Positions 1 through 10,589 of a stretch of 64,000 nt of DNA are shown here, in pieces (position 1 is the first letter of the stretch; each line of letters starts with the position of its first letter). Origin of the DNA: Juglans regia (taxonomy: Eukaryota; Streptophyta; Magnoliopsida; Fagales; Juglandaceae); NCBI RefSeq assembly GCF_001411555.2, contig NC_049909.1, positions 13,450,686 through 13,514,685 of the forward strand. Reading direction: 5' to 3'. The notes under the pieces are model-generated. The model saw only the letters and a list, made by a program, of their open reading frames with translations. It was not told the DNA's origin and ran no database searches. A program made the translations under genes and the position numbers.

Positions 1-1183
1 GAACGATCAAACCGGTGGGTTCGGTCCGATGTCGGTTTCATTTTTCTCAAAATCGGTTGAAATTGGTCTGGTTTCTATTTTCTTTTTTCTAACATCAGAT
101 CGAACTGGTTCATATATATATTATATAAATTATATAATATATAATTATATATAAAATAATTTTATATTATATGTTAAATTGATAATTAATATAACATTAA
201 AATTTAAAATCCTATTATTCTTGCAGTGTAATAATCTAACAACATAAAATTAATCTTATAAATCCCAATATAACATTTAATATAACATTATCTTTATTAC
301 ATAAAATTTTAATCTTAAACATGAAAATTTGATCATATGTTATTAATATAAACTATATATATATATATTAAGAATAAATACATTTTTTAGCATAACAAAT
401 TATAATATATATTCTTTTTTATAAATATATTTCTATATATTTGATCATATACATTCATATAAAAAGTGTATGTAACTATCATATTATTATTAACATATAT
501 ATGTAACTAATGATATTATCACTAACATATATAATCAAATATATAAATAAGTTAGACGCTAACATATTATCACTAGCATATTATCACTAACATATTATCA
601 CTAATATATATATATATATATGATACTATTATACACACACACACACACACACACACTAATACTAATAGTCTAATACTATTAGTAATTAACTATATATAAA
701 TAACTATATAAGTCACTATAGAATTAGTAGTTATATTAATACTATATCATTATATGATGCTATAGTATTAGTAGATAACTATATACATATTATTATATCA
801 TTATATCACCATATAATATATATATATATATAGCGTTAGTATGGTATACTAATACTGTATATAATGGGCCATAATGGGCGTGGATTAATAGTATATATTA
901 GTATTAATACTAAGTATACTATTAGTAATCTACTATATATAAATAACTATACATTATCACTATATATTATAATATATCATTATAGTATTACTATATTATT
1001 ATATACTTTAACATATATAGTATATATAAATATACTATATATATAATATATCGGAAAAATCGGATAGGAACCGGTAAAACTGGAAGTACTAGTTTAGGAG
1101 TGTAACTAGTGCGGTATTAGTTCCTCAAATCTCAAAACCGGTGTAAACCGATTTAGTCGGACCGAATTGGACCGTTTACACCT
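1..1183. mobile_element. hAT-like AT-rich non-autonomous element, left end outside window
   Basis: Both ends carry CCGGT/CCGAATTGG-rich subterminal sequence (about 1-110 and 1050-1175) around a very AT-rich core full of ATATAT runs. The right end reads TTTACACCTCC, the complement of the AGGGGTGTAAA-type start seen at 3721 and 11640. Core motifs are shared with 3721-4560 and 10220-10578. There is no coding capacity; the one short ORF in it is low complexity. TAGGG-type ends are a hAT hallmark, but the superfamily call is inference. Confidence 0.5.
631..656. repeat. (AC)n microsatellite
   Basis: About 13 AC dinucleotides follow an (AT)n stretch inside the AT-rich element core. Confidence 0.9.
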
Positions 1184-1337
1184 CCAGATGATCAAAGATT
1201 TTCATTTAATCCCAATTTAAAGCATAATTACAATTTGACCATATTAAAATTAATGTGACAAAATTTTAACGATCATACTTTTAAAGAACATGTACTAAAA
1301 TACATGTTTTAGATTTGTGTTTTTAAGTTAGAGGGCT

Positions 1338-2022
1338 GCTAGAGATACAAAGGGATCCCACATGTGTACATTTTTCCTAACCCCTCATTTCCCCTTTTCC
1401 CTCTCTCTCCTCTTTCCCCCTTCAGCCATGCACTTCAGCCATGCGCTTCAGCCGTGCGCCTCACCCAACTCGGTCTCCCAGCCACAGCAGCGCCGCTGCT
1501 GCTCGCCGACCACTACCAGCGGCCGTTCCCCCTCATCGGTGACCTCTCGACCAGACCCAGCCCCCCACAGTGCAGCCCCTCTCCTCTTCTTCGTTCCGAA
1601 ATCGAGCCCCTCACACGGCTTCTCCCTCTCGCCGTTGCCAGCACCGCCGTCCCAGCCCAACTGCACCACCACACCCAGTCCCTCGTCGGCATAAAGCTTC
1701 TCCCCCAGCCACCGCACCCAGCCCCTCTCTCTCCCTTCTCCCCGAGTAGCGTCTCCCTCTCTCGGTAAAGCACCTCCCTCTCTCCCTTATAGGCGCTCCA
1801 CGCCGGCGGTGCCACTTGGACCGCCGGCATCTTTTGTCCACCATGAGGTGGTCCCCAACCACCATGGCCGGCACGGGGAGCGAGCACGGGGAGATGGCAG
1901 AGGGTGGGAACGGGGAGAGGGGGAGAAATGAAAAGAAAAAAAAATAGGGAAGATGTGGCACACTATTAGTGTGCCACATCAGTGTGTGAGATTCCTTTGT
2001 GGAATCCCTTTGTGTTTATAGT
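1338..2022. mobile_element. TIR element carrying CT-rich gene-like cargo
   Basis: The left end (about 1338-1363, core ACAAAGGGATCCCAC) and right end (about 1998-2022, core GTGGAATCCCTTTGTGT) are imperfect inverted repeats. Between them lies a GC/CT-rich stretch unlike the AT-rich surroundings, with overlapping open frames on both strands at 1362-1979. None of those frames shows a protein family. A perfect 14-bp-arm palindrome lies at 1952-1980. This looks like a Pack-type or MITE element that has picked up promoter or leader-like DNA. No clear target-site duplication was found. Confidence 0.4.
1952..1980. repeat. Perfect palindrome, 14-bp arms, 1-nt centre
   Basis: GATGTGGCACACTA is followed by a single T and its exact reverse complement. 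It lies near the right end of the TIR element at 1338-2022. Confidence 0.9.
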
Positions 2023-3720
2023 GTTTTCCTTAAGTTATAAAGTGTTAAAGCATAAGTGATTTAATAAATGTGACTAGCGATAATAAACTTAAAAATGAAA
2101 ATAATTATTTATTAAGAAGTAATTTGTACATATCTAAGGCGTATAAAACTCATGTAGGCATTTGAAAAGAATGAGACCCATATGGAAAACAAAACTTTTT
2201 TACAATGAATTTTACTTTTTTTTTCAAAAATTACGACTCCAAATCTAAATCTAGCATTACTCTTGTCTATTTTTAAATGAGAGAACTATTATTTTTACAA
2301 AAGATAAATTGAACTTGAAAGGGTAAATCAACATGTAAAACCATTTTTATAGGGTTAGTATGTGGACCATGTAATTCTTAAAAATGTAATGCTATATGAA
2401 AAAATCTACTCAACTACCGGTTTATTATCGCACACCACACGAACCCAATCTATGGCCCCGCGTCACGGTTCTTCCCTGTCACCCATCACTTCCCCAAGCT
2501 TCCCTCAGCCATCCTTTTCTCCCTCAGACTTGAGCCTTCTTCGTTCCTCACCCCAGCGCCCATCTCTTCTCCCTCACAAATGCCCATCTCTTCTCCCTCA
2601 ACTCGATCTTACTCTTCCCTCACCCATCACCCCGACGCCCCTCATCCTAGAAAATGCTATTTTTCGTCCTCAACGAGGATCCCATCTCCCTCACCTCCTT
2701 CAGTCTCGATTTGTCTCTCACCGAGCCCTCTTTGTAAGGTGCTAACATCGGCCATTTCTCTCACTCTCAAACTCTGAACAATGGATTGAGGTTCTCTTGC
2801 AAACTCCAGACATCGCAGAAAGACCCAACTCCACCAATCTCTCCATCGTAGACGTCAATAACCCAAGGTGAGCCCCTTTCCGTCTCAATCTCTCTCCCTC
2901 CATATGGATTTTGGTACTTTTTATGCATCTCAGCTTGTGTTTCAATTCTTCAAGTGTTAAGGGGCTCGGTTACGAAGATGAAGAATGAAGGGGGAAGAAA
3001 GTTGCAGTCTTGGCTGCGGGGAGAGAGAAGACGTAAGGAAGAATCTGGAAATTGGAATGTCGAAGAGATGAGAAGGAAGGAACCAGAGAGGATACAACCA
3101 ATTGAACCACTGCCTTTTGCTTTTCCACCAAAGAACATTTTATGATTAGAACTAAAAGAAAAACATCTGATCTGAGTTTTTTTTTTTTTTTTTTCCTTTT
3201 ATTGGAATTAAAAGTGGAACAAAACTGAACTCCAAGTGAAGTTGGAGCCTCGAGCATTCCCAGTGTACATGACTGTCACCTCCTAAAAGAAGAAGGGTAA
3301 AAGAGGAAATGCACAATTTGTTTAAAAAATAAAAAAGTCACATAAGTGGTGTGTGGAAGTTGAGAGAATAGTAGGAGGTTGTATATCAGCACTCAATGCT
3401 ATATATAGTCTTGGAGTATACAGTCTTTGTGTACTCTCTTTGAAAAAAATAGGGGTCACTATTAAAGAAATATTTTTTCATGTGAATCACAGATTTATCA
3501 ATTTTTTTTCAAAAAAATACGCGAGGATTGCACATTCCAAAACAACAAATATCATTCTTCTTCTTAAAAAAAATAAGATAAATTTGGCATAGTTTGAAAT
3601 TTGAAAAAGCACAAAATGAATAGGGGCAATTAGGTAAATTAATCATTGATCACATGTTAAAAGGACCCTAAACCAGGTGGGCGAAGGATTGTCGGGTGGA
3701 GCCCAAAGAATGGGTGGAAG
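2023..3720. other. Intergenic; promoter-like CT-rich fragments, no supported gene
   Basis: About 2440-2960 is a CT-rich, leader-like stretch. About 2950-3145 is a purine-rich stretch followed by poly-T near 3180. Open frames here are short, overlap on both strands and match no family. The flanking motifs near 2390-2440 and 3335-3380 are loosely inverted, so this too may be a TIR element with captured DNA, but the ends are not convincing. Confidence 0.5.
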
Positions 3721-4560
3721 TAGGGGTGGAAAAAAAATGGAAAACCGGTTGAAACAGACCGAATTTGTGAGTTCGGTTTGGTTTGTAAATAGTCCGGTGT
3801 GGTACCGGTTCTTAAGAATAGAAACCGGTTTTAAACCAATGCGTTATTGATTTTCATATTTTGAAAACCAATTTAAACCGAATTGGACCGATATATATTT
3901 ATAATTTTTTTATATTATATATAACTTTTTATATTATATCATATATATTATATGCTAAATTGCTAATTAATATAACATGAAATTCTAACCTTATTATTGA
4001 AGTCTATTAATCTCATAACATAAAATTAATCTTATAATTTTTAATATAACATTTGATATAACATATAAATTTTAATCTTATAATATAAAATTAGTTTTGA
4101 TATACATTATTACATATATAGATATATATACATATATATCAAGGATAAACACATTTTTTGACATAATAAATTATAATATATATTTTTTTGTAAATAATTT
4201 TTTACACATTTGATCATATATACTTATATAAAAAATCTAAAATTTATATAGACTATAGTTAAATTTAATATTATATTAATATGTGCTAATTATTATAAAA
4301 TAATATACTTATACTATAATATAAATAGATTAATAGTTTAATATATATTAACATCATATTATTATTAATATAAAAAATTTGTAAAATTGAAAAAATTAAA
4401 TTAGATTGAATCGAAACTGAAAAAATTAAAAGTTTCAATGTCGATAAATGAATAAATTCTTAAATTTTTAAAACGGGTAGAGTGGTAAAATGTTGCAAAA
4501 CCGGATTGAATCGGACGCCAAGGCCACCGAAAGTTATCGAAAATAACAATTAACACCTCC
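3721..4560. mobile_element. hAT-like non-autonomous AT-rich element
   Basis: It begins TAGGGGTGGAAA and ends TTAACACCTCCA, a short imperfect TIR. Subterminal CCGGTT and CCGAATTGG motifs lie on the left (3745-3890) and CCGGATTGAATCGG on the right (about 4500). The AT-rich core shares the TAATTATTATA...ATAATATAAATAGA segment with 10410-10460. No target-site duplication was recognised. Its right end lies about 15 bp from the TATA-like motif of the next gene. Confidence 0.55.
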
Positions 4561-5526
4561 AAGTTTCCAACACTCCATATAAATACGACACACAGTCACG
4601 GGGACAGACTCTCGCGATCTCATCCTTTACACTTCCAGACTTCCTAAATTCTCATCCGCTTTCTCGCTCTCATTCTCTCTTCTGGATTGAGAAAGAAAGG
4701 AAACGTACGCCCAGCGGAATTATTTGGATTTTCCGGCGCTCCAGAATCTGTGACCTCTTTGATCTTTGGTTTTTGGATCTTCTTCTTCTCCGGCTTTCCT
4801 TTTCTTTTGTGTGTGATTGGGGGGGAGGAGATCCGGTTGCTTCTCTCCTCTTCTGTCTTGGCTCGAGATCCGGGCCAGGCACAGAAGAATCGGATTCATT
4901 TCTTTATTCGAGTTCTCTCAGTTCACTAGGTGCTTGGCAGGTTCTTTCTCTCTGTCCTCTTACTGTATATGTGTGTGTTGCTGTTGGGAGTAATATTCTG
5001 TTTCAATTAGGAGAAAAGGTGTGGGAACGAAATGGAATAAACAATAAAGTACAGAATCCTAGATTTTCTCATTGTTTGTCACTTGACCAAGCGGTAACTT
5101 CCGCTGTATTTTCTGAGTGAGATATCTCTTTGGCTTGCAGGACGTGTGTGCTCACTTTCTCATTATTATTGCGCTCTCTATATAAGCTGGTATTGGATTT
5201 GCAATCGCGCTCTCTGCTTAATGCTATACTGTTTTAAAACTGGTTGCGAGGATTTACTTGACAGATTATGTTAATCTGTAGTAAATCATCGATTTTTTTT
5301 AGTTCTTTTCATTCTGAACAATAAAGACGGCATTTCCATTTATTAGAACAAGGTGGAATGTGTGACTCTAATTTGTAGGGGAAATGGAAAGTCGGGTTGT
5401 TTTGGCAAAAACCTAACAAAACTAATATTGAAATTGCTACTTTGTTCTCGTTCTTGATGTGATTATTATTATGTGCTGTAATATATTTCTCCCTTCCTTC
5501 CGTTTGTATATAGGATTGTAGTGTAA
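4561..5526 (+). promoter_or_regulatory. Promoter and intron-containing 5' leader of the MA3 gene
   Basis: A TATA-like ATATAAATA lies at about 4577-4585, so transcription could begin near 4605-4620, at the start of a CT-rich leader. The leader probably contains an intron: a plausible donor sits near 4938 (GGCAG/GTTCTT), and an AG acceptor in TTTGTATATAG lies at about 5514, just before the start codon at 5527. The frames at 4687-5120 look like leader or intron sequence. Leader introns are common in genes of this kind; the exact boundaries are inference. Confidence 0.55.
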
Positions 5527-8500
5527 ATGGCCTCGAACAAGAGATTTCTGACGGATGACCAGAGGGCACTGTTAAAGATAGCCAGCCAGAATGTGGAGAG
5601 TTTGTCTTCTTCTCCGAAATCCTCCACATCTTTGCTTTCTGAACATATCGTGAAAGCTCCTGCTGGTGGCAAGGCCCAAACTGCTGGTATTGCTGTGAGG
5701 CATGTGCGCCGGTCGCACTCGGGGAAGTTTGTGCGGGTGAAGAAGGGTGAGTCCGTGTGGCATTTTGATACAGTCCCTAATTTTGTTTAATTTACCTGTT
5801 TCTGCGTCAGTTTCACTAAATGGGCTTGCTTTCTGGGATGAATTATTTATGGCGTAGCTGGTGGACTATTTTAATGACCGAGCTAGTAATGGTTATACTG
5901 TTTCATCACTGGCTGACTAGATTTTTATCATCCAAATGGGTAGAGCTGGGCCAAATGGCTCAACAATAAATTAAGGTAAGTTCAAAGGTTCATCAATAAA
6001 ATTCTTGTTTTACTGATAAAAAAATGGTAAGTTCATAGGTTATGTGTGCACACCCTGCACACACATGTATGGAAATCATAGTTGAGTGATGGATGCATAT
6101 CTGTTAATTGTGTTAAAAAATTGATCAAAATAAGGTTTGAGTAGAAATGAATAAGGTCTTATGGCACGATCATTATATCTTTTCTATTAGGGCAATGCTA
6201 GGGCCACCGAGGAATTGTACCGACTGTAATTTTTTTCTTTTTTTAAAGCATTTTTTATATATTTAAAAAAATACAAATAAATAAACAAACACAATACTAA
6301 AAAATGAACAAACACATCCTAAAAAGAAAAAGAAAAAAAGCCTAAGCGGTACAAATGATAGGTACACTATGTCGGTGTACCTATCATTTTCCTTTCTATT
6401 ATTAGTGCACTCAAGCCCAGTCCTACTTATGGTTGACATATATCATTTTCCTTTTGCGATGTGGAAATTAATAACACGGTTTATTATAAGAGCCTGAGAT
6501 GTACTTATAAAAAAAAAAAAGTGTCTGAGATGTGTATACATTCCATCTTTATTTTTCTCAAAATTCAATTGAAAGGAGAACTGTTTCCATATGCTCTTCT
6601 GACTTCCTTGTATCGCTAAACTAGCGCGCATAGGCAACACTCTTGTATATGTCCCGACGGGCTTTGTTGCCTTTTCATGGTCAATAAAATTTTTGTTTAT
6701 CTATAAAAAAAAAAACGTGGTCTTCTGAAAAGATTTTTTTCTTCTAATATAGTTTGTTTATAAGAAAAAATCTTTTGGACCACTGGTGTAGTCCTTGCAT
6801 CCTGTCAACTATCAGGTTTAGTAATTTTGATGTGAGTCCAGTGTATGGTCTTGATAAATGATTGATTTTTACCTGATATCCTGATGTGAACCATAAATGC
6901 TTTGATTTGCTCAAGAATCTCCTTCTGCATCCGGCCCCGTTCTCTCTTTCTCCCAGCTTTAGGATGTAATCCAAGGTAGCTGAATGACTTGGGTAGGTTT
7001 GGGGGGTGAGATGAGAATTTTGTGTTTTGTTTTGAAGTTTAAAATATTAAGTTTTAATATTATTATTGTTTTGGGATTTGAAAAATGTTTATTGGGATTT
7101 GAAAAAGTTGAATTGTTTATTATATTTTGTATGGGGATTTGAAAAAGGTGTAATGATAAGATGAGATGAGATGAGAATTTTGTGTTTTGGTTTTGGCCCC
7201 AAACCTGCCCTTAGTCTTCTTCTCTTCTTCACTTATTTTAGTTTCAGAATATGATGGTATTAGTGGTTTCTCAATGCTTCTTTCATTGTGTAATAACGAG
7301 GTATTTTCTCTTCAACTAATGGCTGCAGATGGTGCTGGTGGCAAAGGCACATGGGGAAAACTCCTTGACACTGATGGTGAATCCCATCTTGATCAGAATG
7401 ACCCAAATTATGACAGTGGCGAGGTAATTTCTGCTAATAATGCATATTTTCTGGTTAGGTATATTGACTATCATCTTGGGATTTTAATTTACACTTGGTG
7501 CTAACAGCACATTACTTCTATACTGGGGTGAGGTTTTTCTACCCTATTAATTTTTGTTGTTGTTACTGTGTATGCTGCTCTTCTCTTATCTTCACTTTTT
7601 ACAGGAACCATATCAGCTTGTGGGATCAACTGTATCAGACCCCTTAGATGAATACAAGAGAGCTGTTGTCTCCGTAATAGAGGAATACTTCAGCACCGGA
7701 GATGTGGATTTGGCAGCTTCTGACCTCAGAGAACTAGGGTCAAGTGAATATCATCCTTACATTATTAAGCGGCTTGTTTCCATGGCCATGGACAGACATG
7801 ATAAGGAGAAAGAAATGGCTTCTGTTCTGCTTTCAGCTTTGTATGCCGATGTCATTAGTCCTAACCAGATACGTGATGGATTTTTCATGCTTCTTGAATC
7901 TGCTGACGACCTTGCAGTGGACATACTGGATGCAGTTGACATCCTCGCCTTGTTCCTGGCTCGTGCTGTGGTTGATGACATTGTTCCTCCAGCTTTCCTG
8001 ACCCGGGCAAAGAAGGGACTGCCTGAATCTTCCAAGGGAGTTCAGGTTATCCAAATTGCTGATAAGAGCTATCTCTCAGCTCCACACCATGCAGAACTTG
8101 TGGAGAAGAGGTGGGGTGGTAGCACTCACATCACTGTTGAGGAAGTGAAGAAAAAGATTGCTGATCTGTTGAGGGAATATGTGGAAAGCGGAGATACTAT
8201 TGAGGCCTGTAGGTTCATAAGGGACTTAGGAGTTTCATTCTTTCATCATGAGGTTGTTAAGAGGGCTTTGGTACTTGCCATGGAAATTCGAACAGCAGAA
8301 CCACTAATATTAAAGCTATTAAAGGAAGCATCTGAGGAAGGCCTGATAAGTTCCAGTCAAATGGTAAAGGGTTTCTCTCGGTTGGCAGAGAGCCTTGACG
8401 ACCTTTCTCTTGACATTCCATCAGCAAAAGCCTTGTTCCAGTCACTTGTTCCCAAGGCAATCTCTGAAGGATGGCTTGATGCTTCATTTGTGAAGTCCTC

Positions 8501-9419
8501 GGCAGAAGATGGAGAGATACCAAATGATGCAAAGGTGAGGCGGTATAAGGAAGAGGTTGGGACAATAATTCATGAGTATTTTCTCTCAGATGATATTCCT
8601 GAACTCATCCAGAGCCTTGTAGATCTTGGGGCACCTGAGTATAACCCAATTTTTTTAAAGAAGCTGATCACCCTTGCTATGGATAGGAAGAACAGAGAGA
8701 AAGAAATGGCATCTGTTCTACTGGCCTCTCTGCATAGTGAGATCTTCTCAAGTGAAGATATAGCTAATGGTTTTGTCATGCTTTTGGAATCTGCTGAAGA
8801 TACAGCCCTGGACATTCTGGATGCTTCAAATGAACTCTCTCTGTTTCTTGCTAGGGCTGTGATTGATGATGTCTTGGTTCCACATAATTTAGAAGAGATG
8901 AACAGCAAGTTGTCACCGAATTCCAGTGGGAGTGAGACTGTACGGATGGCCAGAGCACTCCTTTCTGCCCGTCATGCTGGTGAGAGGATCTTGAGGTGTT
9001 GGGGAGGGGGGAGTGGTTGGGCTGTGGAGGATGCCAAGGACAAGATCTTAAAGCTTTTAGAGGAGTATGAAAGCGGGGGTGTTGTTGCCGAAGCCTGCCA
9101 ATGTATTCGTGATCTTGGCATGCCTTTCTTTAACCACGAGGTGGTGAAGAAGGCATTGGTCATGGCTATGGAAAAGAAGAATGACAGAATGCTTGATCTG
9201 CTGCAGGAATGTTTCACTGAAGGGCTGATCACGATCAACCAGATGACAAAAGGCTTTGCCCGGATCAAGGATGGTCTCGATGATCTTGCCCTTGACATTC
9301 CAATTGTACGGGAGAAATTCAGCTTTTATGTAGAACACGCCCAGAAGAAGGGGTGGCTCCTACCATCCTTGGGTTCATCGGCTACAGATGATTCGCTAAC
9401 TCGAGCTGCAGCTTCTTGA
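5527..9419 (+). CDS. MRF1: MA3 domain-containing translation regulatory factor (MRF/PDCD4-like)
   Basis: Exons 5527-5746, 7329-7423 and 7605-9419 join in frame with GT-AG junctions to give 709 aa. After a basic N-terminal region (to about residue 120), four MA3 domains lie at roughly 121-238, 284-400, 418-535 and 580-698. Domains 1 and 3 share AMDR..(R/K)EKEMASVLL and the LLESA.D.ALD(I)LDA motif; domains 2 and 4 share RDLG..FF.HEVVK(R/K)AL and LDDLALDIP. Four MA3 repeats of about 700 aa are diagnostic of the plant MRF family. Known members bind eIF4A and associate with ribosomes, and are phosphorylated by S6 kinase downstream of TOR. The ATG is preceded by a splice acceptor, and the protein start (MASNKRFLTDDQR) is family-typical. 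Choosing MRF1 over a paralogue rests on the neighbouring TPR gene, as in Arabidopsis. Intron 2 (5747-7328) holds LINE scraps and a MITE. Confidence 0.93.
5975..6041 (+). mobile_element. 35-bp LINE 3'-end insertion with 16-bp target-site duplication
   Basis: GGTAAGTTCAAAGGTT (5975-5990) and GGTAAGTTCATAGGTT (6026-6041) are a 16-bp direct repeat with one mismatch. The 35 bases between them end in an A-run and match the LINE 3' end type seen elsewhere here (CAATAAAATTCTTGTTT..TATAAAAA). This is an extreme 5'-truncated retroposition inside intron 2 of the MA3 gene. Confidence 0.75.
6187..6390. mobile_element. MITE-like segment ending in a perfect 14-bp hairpin
   Basis: A segment with the terminal-like motif GGGCAATGCTAGGGCC ends in AATGATAGGTACAC, a 7-nt loop and the exact complement GTGTACCTATCATT (6354-6388). 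It lies in intron 2 of the MA3 gene. Element limits are approximate. Confidence 0.4.
6640..6713 (+). mobile_element. LINE 3'-end fragment with poly-A
   Basis: TTGTATATGTCCC...GGGCTTTG...TCAATAAAATTTTTGTTTATC followed by 11 A resembles the LINE 3' tails at 29490-29572 and 41716-41795. The 5' limit and target duplication are not clear. Confidence 0.6.
6991..7210. mobile_element. GATGAGATGAG-family MITE in intron 2 of the MA3 gene
   Basis: The termini GGGTAGGTTTGGGG (6991-7004) and CCCCAAACCTGCCC (7197-7210) are inverted repeats with one mismatch. The inside holds TTTGAAAAAGTTGAATTGTTTATTA and repeated GAGATGAGATGAG. Related copies lie at 34381, 35766, 37476 and 51985. Confidence 0.75.
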
Positions 9420-10219
9420 GAAAAGCATATGTTTTCATTTGTTATTCTCATGCATGTATGTTGTTGTCCGTTGCCTGATTTTACGAATGAAATGATGCTT
9501 GGCGCTTTCAACGGGGAGACAGAAATATGGTATGCTTGGATTCCTTCTGATGCTTTCTCCAGCTGATGTATAAATTTGTTTTTTTTTTTTTAAATAAATT
9601 TTATTGACAGATTGTTAGGGCTTCCTTTTTTTTTTTTTTTTTAATGCATGCAATATGATGGCCAGGGTTATATTTTTCTTCAACATTCCTTGACAGCCTT
9701 CTTTGTTTAGTTCTCCTAAGTTTTTCTATTTGCTATGGACTTAGATGAATAAATCAACATTAGGTCTGATATGAGTATCTTTTTTTACATCAGATCACTA
9801 AAAACTTGCTCGAGATGTTGTTTCACATTTATAACCTAAAAGACACACTGACATACAAGAAATTTGTTTCCACTGTGCTTGTTGCTGCAAATGTATATTC
9901 ATTTGGGATTGCCCTCGAGCCAATACTATGTAATTCTACCTTCCATTCCTAATTTTGTTATCCTCAATTACACTTGTCATAGTGACATGTTTTAAATGAC
10001 TTTATTTTAAGTTATTGGCATATAAAACCATTTATAATAGACCACATAAACAGTGCCAACATCTTTTCTCGTTTTTCTTCTTTGAAATACTAAAATCTTA
10101 ATTATTTACTTCAAAAATATTTAATGTTAGTGTTTATTATTATTATTATTTTATTATCAATATCATTCAATTAGGCATTGTTTGGATAATGAGATAAGAT
10201 GATAAATCTTCCAAACATC
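9420..10219. other. 3' UTR and downstream AT-rich DNA
   Basis: The 3' UTR of the MA3 gene probably ends near the AATGAAATGATG/AATAAATTT-like signals at 9485-9600. After that come poly-T runs, TTATTATTATT and no recognisable gene. The last 8 bases are the left target duplication of the element at 10220. Confidence 0.5.
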
Positions 10220-10589
10220 TAGGGCTGAGCAAAAATCCAAAAATTCAACTCTAACTCCGACATACCAACTCTGCCTCCAAATCCGATTCCAATATTATAC
10301 ATATGTTATAAAACTATATGTATTTTTTATATATTAATCATATAAATTTTATATAACTTTGTCATATATAGTTAGTTAAATTAGTTAGTTAAACTCAATA
10401 ATATACTAGTATGAGCTAATTATTATACAATAATATATTTATACTATAATATAAATAGACTAAATTGACTAATAATAGTTTAGCATATATAAATATCATA
10501 CTATTACAATATTACTACCATGTAATACTAATGTATAATAACACATAATATTAATATATAAACACTAACTTAAAAATTTATAATAACAT

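Noticed and set aside
1362..1979. Overlapping proline/serine-rich and arginine-rich ORFs on both strands
   Set aside because: They follow from CT/GC-rich composition inside a TIR element. No domain, no splice structure, and several frames are open at once.
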